DNA of 64,000 nt from Tetracentron sinense. Taxonomy: Eukaryota; Streptophyta; Magnoliopsida; Trochodendrales; Trochodendraceae. Of this stretch, positions 11,772-22,419 are shown one piece after another. Location: NCBI GenBank assembly GCA_015143295.1, contig CM026554.1:28781531-28845530 (forward strand), in the 5' to 3' direction. The position numbers and the translations under genes were made by a program. Under the pieces are notes generated by a model. That model did not search any database. It was not told where the DNA came from and worked only from the letters and a program-made list of their open reading frames with translations. Positions within the stretch are counted from its first letter, which is position 1; every line of letters begins with the position of its first letter.

Positions 11772-13045
11772 ATGGTGACTAAAAAAAGTGCTTCGTCTCA
11801 AGCACATGTTATTCAAGAAGAAAATAGGGAAGAATCTCATACTTCCAGAGTGGAAGTTCCTGATTTCTCTGCTGTTCTTGAGCCTTTTCTTGCTCAGTTT
11901 CAAGCGGCCCAAGTACAGATGCAAACTCAGATGCAGGCTATCTAAGCCTAGGTAGCAGCTCAATTGGCAGCAGCAGAAAAGCAGATGCTAGAGTTTTTCA
12001 AGAAAGCCCACCATGAAGATAATGTTCACAATTTGGAGAGGTCACAAGAGCATACACCTTCTCCATCTCGGCATGATGAAGAGAATGATATCCATGATAA
12101 TCCTCCTAAGAAAGATCCAGTTCTTTCTTCTTCACCCTGTAATCATCATGAACAAGAAGGAAGACATTCTTCATATATGACGGCCGAAGATTTTTCTGAG
12201 ATGTTCGAAAGGGAGCAAGCAAAACACTCCGGACTTTCAAACGCTTTCGATGCTAGACCGTCTTTTTCGGCAAGGATCATGAGAATGGAATATCCAGTAG
12301 GATATGTAACACCCCAGTTCACCCTTTACAACGGAAGAACTGGAAATGCTCGAGAACACGTGATGCATTTCACTGATGCTCTAAGCAGATATACCAACAA
12401 TGAAGAGCTCCGCCTTCGCGAATTTGCTAAATCTCTGACTCATCGTGCCTTTACTTGGTATACAACTTTGGCCCCAAATTCCATTCATTCTTGGGAAGAA
12501 ATGGTCAATATCTTTTCCAAGAAATTCTTCTCTGTAGAAGATCGTGTTACTCTCAATACTTTGTCAGAAGAGTGACAAAGACCTAATAAAGATCTGACAC
12601 ACTATGTTTGCCGTTTTTGGTATTTGGTTCTAGACTGTCATGAACAAACAACTGAGGAGCAACTTGTACAAATATGTGTAGATGGAGTAGCAAAAGAATA
12701 CAGAGCTTATTTGGAAGTAGCCACTATCCCCTCTTTTGAAAAGCTTTATGATATCTTCCAAAGGCTCAATACAGTCATATCTAGGGTAGCTCCACCAAGG
12801 TATGAAGACAGATATGGTAAGAGGGACAAGAGAGAGTCAGCAATGGCGGCAGAAAATTCTAGAAGGCGGCCATTCCAAAGAAGTACCTCTTATCAATCTG
12901 ACAAAAGGCTAAAATATAATCCAGAAAACATTCCACCGCCTTTTCCCTGCAGCATGGCAGAAGTATTGCGTATTGTAGAAGTTTGGATTGCTGATGGCGT
13001 TTTGTACTTGCCATCACCATTCCGAAAGCCTACAGAAGAGACAAG
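11772..13045 (+). pseudogene. Element C gag
   Basis: The frame opens at the ATG at 11772 (MVTKKSASSQAHVIQEEN) soon after the primer site. It runs in one frame to about 13045 with stops at 11943 (TAA), 11949 (TAG) and 12573 (TGA). The Gag core is at about 12300-12800: YVTPQFTLYNGRTGNAREHV, FTDALSRYTNNEELRLREFA, AFTWYTTLAPNSIHSWEEM, the common retrotransposon Gag pattern. A 1-base shift near 13045 moves the frame to the protease (...YCVYHQTVRHSTNDF, the usual zinc-knuckle-like H-x-C region of this lineage). The protein would form the capsid of the element. As it stands it cannot be made whole. Confidence 0.88.
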
Positions 13046-13995
13046 CAAAGTAACAAATACTGTGTGTATCACCAGACTGTACGCCATTCAACGAATGATT
13101 TTTTTCTCTAAGGCGGATTTTCAATGACAAAATAGTTGCTGGACATTTGAAAATCTCAACGACTCTTGAAGGATCTGTCCATCAGGATCCTTTGCCAAAT
13201 CATAAAGGGAAAGAAGCGGTTGCTATGGTTTGTCATAATTCAAATCATATGGAGGAGAAAGAAATTGAAGAAGAAATTGTCTCTAATGTTCCATCAGTAG
13301 TAGAAACTCTTTCACAGAGTTCAAAGTTTAAAAATTTCTTTGACCAAATGCATTTCTCAAAAGCGGCAAGAATAGCTGCAATAACGGATTTGACATCAGT
13401 TGCAGAAGCTCATTCAGAACATTGCTTTCTTGCCTATTCTGCCACAAGAAAGGTAATGCCAGAAATGCAAGATGTAAGTTTTACCGCCGATGATATGAAA
13501 GCTTCATCAACAGCTCATAACAAGCATTTATATGTTACAGCTTTAATAAACTCCATTAAAGCAAAAAGGGCACTGATAGACCCTGGTTCTTCCCTAAATC
13601 TTATTCCATTATCAACAGCAGTAGCAATGGGATTAGATGCTTCAAAGATTTCAAAGCAGCCTATAGAAATATCAGGATTTGGAGGACAGTGTCAGAACAC
13701 TATTAGTTATGCTACTATTAATCTTCAAGTGGGACCAATAAATTCGGCAATAAGAGTCCATGTCATTGAGGCCAATGTAAGCTATCATATTCTTCTCGGC
13801 TGTCCTTGGATTCACAAATTCCAGTTAATACCATCAACATTTCATCAATGTGTTAAGGGGGTATACAAAGGAAAAGTTATCAGAATACAAGCAACTGCTA
13901 CGCCATTTGATAAAGCCGAAGCTCATATCTCAGAAGCATTGTTCTATGATGAGTTGACTGAGGAAGGTGAAACAGCTTTTGAAATGGCCAAATGA
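13046..13995 (+). pseudogene. Element C protease region
   Basis: The frame is open from about 13046 to a TGA at 13993-13995 and continues in the same frame into RT. The aspartic protease is at about 13530-13860, with the catalytic triad as IDPGSSLNLIPLSTA, followed by SGFGGQ and the closing HILLGCPWIHKF motif. The usual D-(S/T)-G is D-P-G here, a form common in Tat elements (family knowledge). It would cleave the polyprotein. A highly charged linker (about 13996-14160, KRPRDESGKIEVQRG...) and a further TGA near 14170 follow. Confidence 0.85.
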
Positions 13996-14217
13996 GTTAT
14001 GCTACCATCATCCACTGTTTCAACGCCATCAGAAAATTCAAAGGCGTCAAAAAGACCACGCGACGAAAGCGGGAAAATAGAAGTTCAAAGAGGAAACTCT
14101 ATCAAAGAATCAAGGGCTGGAGGCTATAAGAGGGTGATACAACCAGATGGAAAGGTTGTATACATCTTATGACAATCAAAGGAAACTGATTCATCAAAAG
14201 AAAATCAGACTCCTACG

Positions 14218-15017
14218 ATGAATCAGATATTTCAACCTGAAGAAACAACTGAGATTGGGGAAGCACCAGAGCAGATGCAGGATAGTGTAAAAGCGGTACA
14301 AGAAAGTCTTGAAGAAGTAAATCTTGCAGAAAATTTATCAGAAAAACGTCAAGTACTTATCAGTTCCAAGTTAGTCCCAGAAGAAAAAGAAGAATTGGTA
14401 AATTTGCTCAAAGAATACAGGGATATTTTTGCGTGGAATTATGAAGAAATGCCAGGGTTAAATCCTGTATTGGTCACACATAAATTGAATATTGGGCCAG
14501 GGTATGTACCAATAAAGCAATTGCCAAGGAAATTCAGACCAGATATTGAAGACCAAATCAAAATAGAAGTTGAAAAACTCTTGAAAGCAGGCTTTATCAA
14601 GCCAATTCAACACCCTACTTGGCTAGCCAACATTGTACCAGTTAAGAAGAAGAATGGTCAAATCCGTTTCTGTGTTGACTTCAGAGATTTAAACAAAGCA
14701 TGCCCAAAAGATGAATTTCCTCTACCCAATATGGATCTATTAGTTTATGCAACAGCAGGTCATGATGCTTTTTCATTTATGGACGGTTACAGTGGGTACA
14801 ACCAGATTAAGATGGCAGCAGAAGATGTAGAAAAAACAGCCTTTCGGACACCTTTTGGGAATTTTTATTATACAGTAATGTCATTTGGGTTGAGAAATGC
14901 CGGAGCTACTTATCAAAGGGCTATGACAGCCATTTTTCATGACATGTTTCATAACACAGTAAGAAGAGTTGTTATCAAGTCCCAATTTAGAGTCAACATT
15001 GTTATCAAGTCCCAACA
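14218..15017 (+). pseudogene. Element C reverse transcriptase, catalytic box deleted
   Basis: The RT of a Gypsy element reads in order: LLKEYRDIFAWNYEEMPGL, HKLNIGPGYVPIKQLPRKFR, ANIVPVKKKNGQIRFCVDFR, FPLPNMDLLVYATAG, FSFMDGYSGYNQI, KTAFRTPFGNFYYTVMSFGL, and GATYQRAMTAIFHDM. After HNTVRR the sequence should continue through the YVDD active site. Instead it reads VVIKSQFRVN and then repeats IVIKSQ, with the text between this point and VQAI missing. Loss of YVDD and of the following thumb region means no reverse transcription activity. The frame then shifts into the RNase H part. Confidence 0.92.
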
Positions 15018-16193
15018 TTGTACCAGGCAATTGCATCCATGACAGCTCCAAGCACGGTTAAAGAGTTAAAAAGCTTTCTAGGAATGATATCCTATATAAG
15101 AAGATTCATTCCAGGACTGGCAGCTGTCATAGTACCTCTTATGCCACTCCTACGGAAGAATTGTAAGTTCAAATGGGACTTATTGCATGAAAAAGCTTTT
15201 AAGCAACTCCAACAGATGATGAGTTCAACAGCAACCATGATGGCGCCAACTCCAAAAAAGCCTTTGATCCTGTATTTGGCTTCAACAGAAACCGCTATTG
15301 GAGCTCTTCTAGCTCAAGAAGATCTGTCTGGTTGTGAACGGCCAATATACTATCTCAGCAGAATTCTCAGAGATGCAGATTTAAGATATCCTCGGATTGA
15401 AAGAAGTTGTTTATCTCTGATCTATGCTTTACAAAAATTCTGCCATTATTTACTGTCTCATAAGATTTTTCTGATTACAAAATCTGATCCAATTAAATAT
15501 CTCATGTCAAAACCAATTCTTTCAGGACGAGCAGCTAAATGGCTTCTTTCATTATCAGAGTTTGATATTACATGTCTTCGCCCTCGTGCTATCAAAGGAC
15601 AAGCAGTAGCAGATTTATTAGCAAATTTTCCAGGAAATGATGATCTGACATTAAAAGAAGAACTACCCGGAGAATTACCTGAAGCAATGACTATTGAAGC
15701 AATAGAGGAATGGTTCATGTATTTTGATGGATCTAAAACTACAGATTCAGCTAGGGCAGGTATTGTGTTAAAAGTTCCTGGGGGTGAGGTAATGTCCTTT
15801 TCTTTCAAACTGGATTTTCCTTGTTCTAACAATATAGCAGAATATGAAGCTCTTCTCATAGGTTTGTCAATTGCTAAAGAGTTAAAAGCCAAGAGAATAA
15901 ATGTAATGGGGGATTCCAATTTGGTAATTAGCCAAATGGAAGGATCATTCAATGTAAAGGATGTTGGTCTAGCTCCATATAGAACAGCAATTCAGAAAAT
16001 AATGACCAGTTTTGATATGGTAGAATTCAGGTATCAAGAGCGCACAAGAAACCGCTATGCTGACGCACTTGCTACTTTGGCATCAAAACTAATATTTGAA
16101 GGAGAATCTTCTCAAGTGGTAGTCAAAAGGCGTACAATAGCTACGCCTCTAATGAGGGAATTATGTGAAAAAGAATCTAAAGAAGCAGATTAG
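15018..16193 (+). pseudogene. Element C RNase H plus archaeal-type second RNase H
   Basis: The frame begins with the end of the RT connection (VKELKSFLGMISYIRRFIPG). The Gypsy RNase H follows (LILYLASTETAIGALLAQE, RPIYYLSRILRDADLRYPR, RAAKWLLSLSEFDI). A second, archaeal-type RNase H is at about residues 235-370: WFMYFDGSKTTDSARAG, NIAEYEALLIGL, VMGDSNLVISQM and RNRYADALATLA, so all four acidic residues D, E, D, D are kept. The double RNase H marks the Tat lineage (family knowledge). The frame ends at TAG 16191, and the next part is in another frame, with the shift at about 16265. Confidence 0.92.
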
Positions 16194-16265
16194 AAAGAAC
16201 TAATTTTGAAAGACATTTACCGCCTTCATGATTCAACAGTGGTCCCTACTACAACATTGAAAGTC

Positions 16266-17788
16266 TTAAAAATTTCTTGCAGATAAATGGGGATCTATAT
16301 TTCAAAGGGCCTGAAGGCGTTCTGATGAGATGTGTTGGAGCAAGAGAAGCTAAAGAACAAATGATGCAAATCCACACAAAAATATGTGGGTATAATCCCT
16401 CTGTTAGCCTGTATAGGAGGTTACAGCGTTTTGGGGTATACTGGCCAACAATGGAGATAGATGTTGTTATGTTACAGAAAGAATGTTCTGATTGTCAGAT
16501 ATTGCCAGATAGAGAAGAATGTCACTTTACAAATTCTTGGGAAGATTGGAAGAAACCATACAATGACTACTTCATAGATGGGATAATGCCTACTGATCAA
16601 AATGAAGCTTTCAAGTTTAAAAAGAAAGTTGTTAAATTCTACTTTAACAAAGGAGAATTATTCAGGAAATGATATAATGGTATTGCTCTCAAATGTCTGT
16701 CTGGAAAGGAGGTTGAAATAGCATTACATGAAACTCATAGTGGGGATTGTGGTGTTCATCAAGGAAAAAGCAAGTTGTTTCAACACATTTTGGGATTGGG
16801 ATATTATTGGCCTACAATGGAAGCAAATTCACATTTATATGTTCAAAGCTGTCATCAGTGTCAAATCAGAGGAAATGTCATTCATGCACCTGCACAGTCT
16901 CTACAGTATGTCTCTACACCCTGGCCCTTTCACACTTGGGGGCTAGATTTAGTTGGACCTGTTAATCTTCCTGCTGAAAGATATGTTTGGATACTTGTAG
17001 CTACTGAATATTTTACCAAGTAGGTAGAGGCTATACCATTAAGAAAAGCTACAGGTATCATGGTGGCTAAATTTATCAAGGAAAACATTATTTGCCGCTT
17101 TGGAATACCAAAGGAGGTTGTCACAGATAATGGAACGCCTTTCATAAATTCTAATGTGAGAGAGTTATTGGAGAAATATGATATCAAACACAAGAAGTCA
17201 ACCCCTTATTATCCTAAAGGGAATGGGCAAGTAGAAGCTACTAACAAGATTATTCTGAAGATAATTGGAAAGATGATAGAAGGTGCTCATAAAAAATGGT
17301 GTGAAAAGCTTCCAACAACACTTTGGGCTTACAGAACTTCAGCAAGGATTGCAACATGTGTTACTCCTTTTTCTCTAGTGTACGGAACAGAAGCTGTTGT
17401 ACCTTTGGAAATTAAGATACCATCCACAAGAATTGAAGTATTTGATGGAGAAATGGCAAGCCTTCAAACTGCTAGGTTAGCTCAGTTGGAAGTTGTGGAT
17501 GAAAAGCGTGAAGTTGTTGCTATGAAGACAAAAGCGTATCAAAGAAAAGTTGCTAAAGTGTATGACAAGGCTGTACAACATAGAATCCTAAAAGAGGGTG
17601 ACTTAGTCCTCCGAACAGCTATTCATATTAGGAATGGTACAAAAGCGGGGAAGTTTACTCCTAATTGGGAAGGGCCATTCTTGATAAGGCAAAGCTTTGA
17701 TAGCGGTTACTGTCTTTTATCTACGCCATCTGGTGAAGTATTACATGATCCTATTAATGTGAAATGGTTAAAGAAGTATTATGCTTAA
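16266..17788 (+). pseudogene. Element C integrase with duplicated zinc-binding module
   Basis: The frame is open from about 16266 to TAA 17788 with stops at 16670-16672 and 17021-17023. There are two H-H-C-C-like modules. The first, at about 16319-16500 (MRCVGAREAK, IHTKICGYN, CSDCQ), is followed by a 60-residue linker. The second, at about 16690-16866 (CLSGKEVE, HETHSGDCGVHQ, YYWPTMEANS, CHQCQ), is the canonical one. The catalytic core has WGLDLVGP, TDNGTPF and, 35 residues on, the E of GQVEATN, so the D,D35E triad is complete. The C-terminus reads EGDLVLRTA... to KWLKKYYA. The stops alone would prevent activity. It is followed 71 bp later by the 3' end of the convergent passenger gene. Confidence 0.92.
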
Positions 17789-17859
17789 TAAAAGGAATGA
17801 ACAAAAGATTTTCATATTCATTACTGTCAAAATTTACAAGGTCAATAAAAGAATAACTT

Positions 17860-19139
17860 TTACAAAATTTCTGACGTAAAGCCTTTTTCATTCAAAGATA
17901 CAAGTCTTTGAGCAGAAGCTCTTAGACGAGTATACTCTTCATGATCTGTTTTAATCTCTTCTTGTAAAGCTTTTAAGTTGTCTTGTGTTTCAGATATCTT
18001 CTTTTCTTTTTCTTCTAATATGGCTTGATGGTGGGCAATCTCTTGATGAATAGCATGAATGCTATTTTGTTCATTCAGCACCGCTTTCTTGAGTTCTTCT
18101 GCTCTAATTATTTTGCTAGTATAGGAACTGTTCAGCTTAGCAAAATTTTTAGCCTGAAAAAACGTCATGGATAAACTGTTTACGAAATCCATCAGCCATT
18201 TTACATTAACATTAATGTCTTCCAGCTCCTTTAGCTCCTGGCTCCAATCTTCAAAGGTCTTTATCCTCAAAAGCGTAAGATGAGGCTTGATGTCTCTAAC
18301 TTTTCTGATAATAGAGCAAACTGTCTCTATGCAGCCTGCTCTGATGATACGATTCTTCAAAGAACAAGAAGAGGTAATGTCTTGATAGCGCTTTACTATC
18401 TCTGACCAAAGAGGAAGAGAGCTTTCAGATACAGCATACCGCTTCAGAATTTCTTCAGGAGAACCTATTGATGGCGACTCAGTTGAGACAGAAGGAGTAG
18501 CAACCTCTTCACTTACGAAATTTCCGACGAAAGCAGACAAATCTAATGAAACAGTTTTCGGAGGGATTGCTGCATGAAGATCAGAGCCAGTGATTAGTGT
18601 TTCTTCATCAGTAGTCGTATTGATCTCCATACCAGAATCAATAATTGGGATCTCTTCATGAACGTTTCCTAGAGCTGTCTCTGTGGTAGTGGGAATCCTT
18701 TCATCAATAATATCCTCTCCGATAATTCCTTCCTCAACATTCTGTTCTGAACAACCGACGATGACGCTTTCAGTAGAAGCAATCACTTGAGCATTAACGC
18801 CCTAGGTAGAAGGCACTGGTGTTTGGATATCATCAGAATGATTGAGACTAGTTGAGAGAGGAAGATTTTCAAGAGGTTGTTGTTCAGAGTTCTGAACCAC
18901 AGGAGAGAAAAACACTATTTCACTAGTGGAAGGAGGTTCCACCTCCATAGGTTGTTCTGAAGCCTCAACTCCGACAACTTTTTCACTTGAAACATCTTCT
19001 ATTTCAGCCTCAACAACATTTGATTCCTTGTCCTTGGGAGCGTCGTTAAAAAGAACCTCAACTATTGCAGAAGCAGATATGATATTGTCTTCAACATCAA
19101 CAGGCTCCAATATTTCAGCTTGAACGCCTTCAGAAAGTC
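17860..19139 (-). pseudogene. PMD gene coding exon 3 (acidic region and coiled coil)
   Basis: It starts GA-CTT-TCT (Gly-Leu-Ser after splicing) behind the acceptor 'attttgaag'. The first part is acidic (VEDNIISASAIVEVLFND, EAEIEDVSSEKVV). A TAG at 18804-18802 interrupts it. The C-terminal 110 residues form a coiled coil (EELKKAVLNEQNSIHAIHQE, ILEEKEKKISETQDNLKALQ, EEIKTDHEEYTRLRASAQRL). The frame ends SEIL-stop at 17860. Coiled coils often mediate dimerisation, so self-association is an inference. Confidence 0.82.
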
Positions 19140-19248
19140 CTTCAAAATAATACATATGTTGTTAGAACACTTTATTAATGCATTATGAATGAGAAAATAA
19201 ACAAATAAGTACATATATTGATAAAACGTTTTTTTTAAAGTAACTAAC

Positions 19249-19747
19249 CTGCGCTTTCAGAACTAGCAATAGTAGCCTCAATCATAAGAGGTGATGAGGA
19301 TTGCACAGTCCTTTGGAGAAGAAGTGATTTCGCCTTGATAGCTTGCGATCTCATTCTTTTCGGAGAAATTAACGCTTTAGCTATATCAATGGTCCTCGTA
19401 GGGTTTGCAATCTTCTGAATACCAGAGGCTTTAGCAGGTCGATCTTTCTGCTTGGAAAGTGGAGAAGAACTGGGCTCACTCTCAGGCCAGACATTTGCTA
19501 AGTTTTCAACTTGTACCCTTGCTTCCGCTGATGAAGGGAAGGGAATATCAGCAATATTATCTCTAGGAACACCAAGCCCCACTGGAGTTAATGGAGTTCC
19601 AGAGCTCCCTACACCAATGTCTAAAGGCGGTGCTCTATTCTTTTCTTGGGCTAAAGAAGTTTCAGTCCTTCCTAACTGATGTTGACTTTGTAAATTTTGT
19701 TTATGCATAATCAATGGTTCATTATCTTCACTATCAGAGGAAGGATC
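19249..19747 (-). pseudogene. PMD gene coding exon 2 (acidic, serine/proline-rich)
   Basis: It begins after the acceptor 'tttgttacag' with DPSSDSEDNEPLIMHKQNLQ. It is open throughout, low in hydrophobic structure and rich in S, P and E, and ends ...IEATIASSESA plus the first base of the next codon, before the donor gttagt. No domain is recognised. It is likely a flexible linker. Confidence 0.8.
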
Positions 19748-19835
19748 CTGTAACAAAGTTTTAAAAAAAAAGAGTGTGAAATTGAAAAGCGTATGTATAA
19801 GGAATTATTTTTAAACTTTGAAAAGTATTGCTTAC

Positions 19836-21701
19836 TGATTGACTCTTGCGCTTCTTAGAAGGAGGAGCCTTCTTCTTTATTGCAGTTTTCTTGATTCTAG
19901 GCGCTTTTGGAGTAGCCGCCTTTGAAACAGTAACATTTGAAGGCTGAGGAGGGGTAATGTTTTCCTCTCGAATCTCAAAAGGACCTCCGTCAGCAGATTT
20001 TGATTTTGGCTTTTTGGGTGGAGAAGCTACCGCTTTCCTCTTCTTGCCTGCACCAGGGGGCTCCTTCAAACATTTTTCCTTATCCATAGTCAAATTAATC
20101 GGTTGACTGATCATTGGCGGACTTTGAACAAAAGCTTTGAAAGTACCAATGCAAGCTTTCCAGAAAAGCTGATAGTTCTTCGTGCATCTGCCCATTCTGT
20201 GCTCCCCAGCCAAGTAGAAACCAACAACGAATGACCTCAAGTTTGAAGACCAGCTCTCCATAATAAAAGCTTTCATGGTTTTCTTCAAGGAGAAAGATTC
20301 AACTACACCATCTGGGACACCTTGATCAAGCCCAAATTGCCTCAAACACCGATCAGGGTTGTAAGACTCGAGACAGAAACTGTTTGTCTTGCCGCCATCC
20401 ACACTGAAGAGACCTACTAGGTGACACTTAGATAAAATAGCAAAGCAATGGAGATCCTTCAATAAAATTTCTTCCCGCTCTTCAGAATTTGTACCCAGAA
20501 AGGCCAAAGGAGTTTCAGAATGATAAGAAAATCTTTCAATTCCTTTCAAAGGCTCAATATAAGGCCTGAAGCAAAAACACTTTTCTTTGTCAATAAAATC
20601 AAAGATCAATGCATCCTTCTTCCTGGAAATGCTACTCTACCGCCATGCCCTGGGACTTGGGAAATCTTCAACGGCGGTATCATCAGCTTGTAATGGGGAA
20701 AATTGTCTAGCTGAAGGCGCATAGCCAGGAAAGCGTTCCCACAACCACATCTGGAGGAAAGCGGTGTGAACAAATGATTCTATATTATAAGAACTTGCTG
20801 ACCAAGCTTGACATTTGTGAATCTGATCTAAGTTCTTGTATAGAGTTCCCAAAAAATATATTCCCAAGGGAAAGCTTTGACCATCAGCAAGGTGGAAAGG
20901 CAGAGGAAATAATCTGTCCAAAACTTTATCTGTTGGAGCGCCTTCAAAAATGTATCTTGACAGCCACATGTAGATGAACGCTGTCAGCTCCAAAGGAGAC
21001 TTGTACTCTTTCCCATATTTATATTCTCTAACTCCTGTCTCCTTGTTCACAGGACCTTTCTCTCTGAAGAAGTAGTGTACCCAACCGTCAAAGTTTGGCC
21101 GCCTTGCATGAGATTCCTTTGAAGCTCCCCAAACAGGATTCACTCTTGTTTCCCAAACTAGAGCATGCAAAAGCCTTGCCGCTTTTATCTCTTCTTTGCT
21201 CAAAACAATGTCTTGTATATCACTGTTCCCAAATATGGGTAATCTCCATAACGTCATTACATCTTCCAAAGTAGGGGTAATTTCTCCCCACGAAGTAATA
21301 AAAGTGTGAGTTTGATTGTTCCATCTGGTAACCAGCTGTGATAAGCTATCCGTGTCTTTTCTAACTTCAAAATCCTTTGAAAGCTCTATGGCTCTAAATA
21401 TCTCGGCAGCGTGAAGTTTAGGCCCATACTCTGGGTGAGTAAGTATGTAGTCACACCAGGCTTTTCATCAATTTGTACAGCCGCAATGAGAATTGAAATT
21501 AACTTGTGAAAGCGGAAAATCTTTCCTTTCTATTCTAAACATGGTAGTAGCAAAAGGTGAAGGACAAAATCCTTTAGCTCCGCCAATATTGCCATAAGAC
21601 AAAGCCCACCCATCAGGAGGAATAGCGGTATCCTAGGAGTGATGCATAGCTGAATCCCAAAATTCACTACTTAAAATATTTTTTTGAGAAGAGGAAGTCA
21701 T
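19836..21701 (-). pseudogene. PMD gene coding exon 1 (PMD plus basic linker)
   Basis: The ATG at 21701-21699 is the first after the leader and is followed by MTSSSQKNILSSEFWDSAMH. PMD signature blocks: AWCDYILTHPEYGPKLHAAE, RWNNQTHTFITSWGEITPTL directly followed by EDVMTLWRLPIFG (the TLEDV..L..LP..G core), AFIYMWLSRYIFEG, FPLGIYFLGTLYKNL, FLQMWLWERFPGYAP, and ESYNPDRCLRQFGLDQGVPD. After the domain come GKKRKAVASPPKKPKSKS and APRIKKTAIKKKAPPSKKRK, which look like nuclear localisation runs. The exon ends in TCA before the donor gtaagc at 19835. It contains four of the five stops. Confidence 0.88.
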
Positions 21702-21703
21702 AG

Positions 21704-21962
21704 CTGAAAGCGTAAAAATTGCAGAAATAGAAAAATGGATTACAATGTGTTCTTATATATATATATATAAACATATACATATATAACAATAATAAATATA
21801 CATGATAATAACAAATGGAAGAAGTAGATGGAATGATATAAAGCAGAAATGATCAAAACCACTCGCACAAAATAAAAAGATGAAAAAAAAAACAGCAAAT
21901 ATGAGCATAAGCAGAAGATAGAAACGGTAATAAAAAAAGAGGGTAAGAAAATAGAGACTCAC
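21704..21962 (-). other. Probable 5'-UTR intron of the PMD gene (259 bp)
   Basis: The minus strand has a consensus donor (cttctg then gtgagt at 21962-21957) and a pyrimidine-rich acceptor ending tttcag at 21704, two bases before the ATG. The intron is AT-rich with a TA microsatellite, unlike the leader. Splicing is inferred, not shown. Confidence 0.55.
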
Positions 21963-22114
21963 CAGAAGTTTAATGGATGTTCTGAAACTCCAAATATAAA
22001 TTGAAAGCCTTGATCACCAAAAAAACTTAATCACAGAAGAAGAAGATGAACACTCAGAGTATGTTTGCATGATGAAGAAGATGAACAGTAGGTAATAAAA
22101 AGCTGATTCTTTGA

Positions 22115-22122
22115 TTTTTATA
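22115..22122 (-). promoter_or_regulatory. TATA-like box of the antisense PMD gene
   Basis: The minus strand reads tataaaaa, about 150 bp upstream of the 5'-UTR intron donor and about 410 bp upstream of the ATG. It lies outside the LTR, whose edge is at 22420, so the passenger would have its own promoter inside the element body. Confidence 0.45.
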
Positions 22123-22403
22123 CTGTTTAAACATTTATGGTATGCGGATATCAAGAAGAACGTTTTGGTTTGAAATTTGAAAAAATGTATAATCATAATG
22201 ATACTGGCAGGCTGGCTGCGTAATCCTATTGGTTATAAATCTGATAAGTTATTTCTGTGCAGAATTTGAAAAGACAGCTTTTGATACTCAAGACGTCATA
22301 TTTATGACAAGTATATTATTTAATGATTACAAATATTTTTTAAATAAAGAATGTTTTGTCTGCTCAAACGCCTTTGGTATCCTCAAACCCAAAAGCGTCC
22401 TCA

Positions 22404-22419
22404 CAGACAGGGGGCTAAA
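22404..22419 (+). other. Element C polypurine tract
   Basis: The sequence agacagggggctaaa ends directly at the TG of the 3' LTR. This is the expected plus-strand primer site. Confidence 0.8.

Larger units (their letters stand above)
17860..21701 (-). pseudogene. Antisense plant mobile domain (PMD) gene carried by element C, three coding exons
   Basis: This gene is read on the minus strand, opposite to gag-pol, between integrase and 3' LTR. Coding exons 21701-19836, 19747-19249 and 19139-17860 join in frame to 3,645 nt (1,214 codons plus TAA). The introns, 19835-19748 (88 bp, phase 0) and 19248-19140 (109 bp, phase 1), have GT and AG ends. There are no indels in the frame but five stops: TAG 21635, TGA 21470, TGA 21467, TAG 20639 and TAG 18804. 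Each is one C-to-T or G-to-A step from a sense codon. Order: short N-terminus, PMD (residues about 95-500), lysine-rich linker with NLS-like runs, acidic and serine-rich middle, C-terminal coiled coil. PMD proteins such as MAIL1/MAIN are plant nuclear proteins, and PMD is also known in transposons (family knowledge). The role in this element is unknown. Confidence 0.88.

Noticed and set aside
15458-15952. Minus-strand 164-codon frame
   Set aside because: It lies opposite the conserved RNase H frames of element C and has no domain.
10371-17800. Impression that CpGs in element C favour words such as AAAGCG and AACGCC
   Set aside because: Many CpGs in other contexts are present too, and I did not count them; a tetranucleotide count against elements B and D would be needed.
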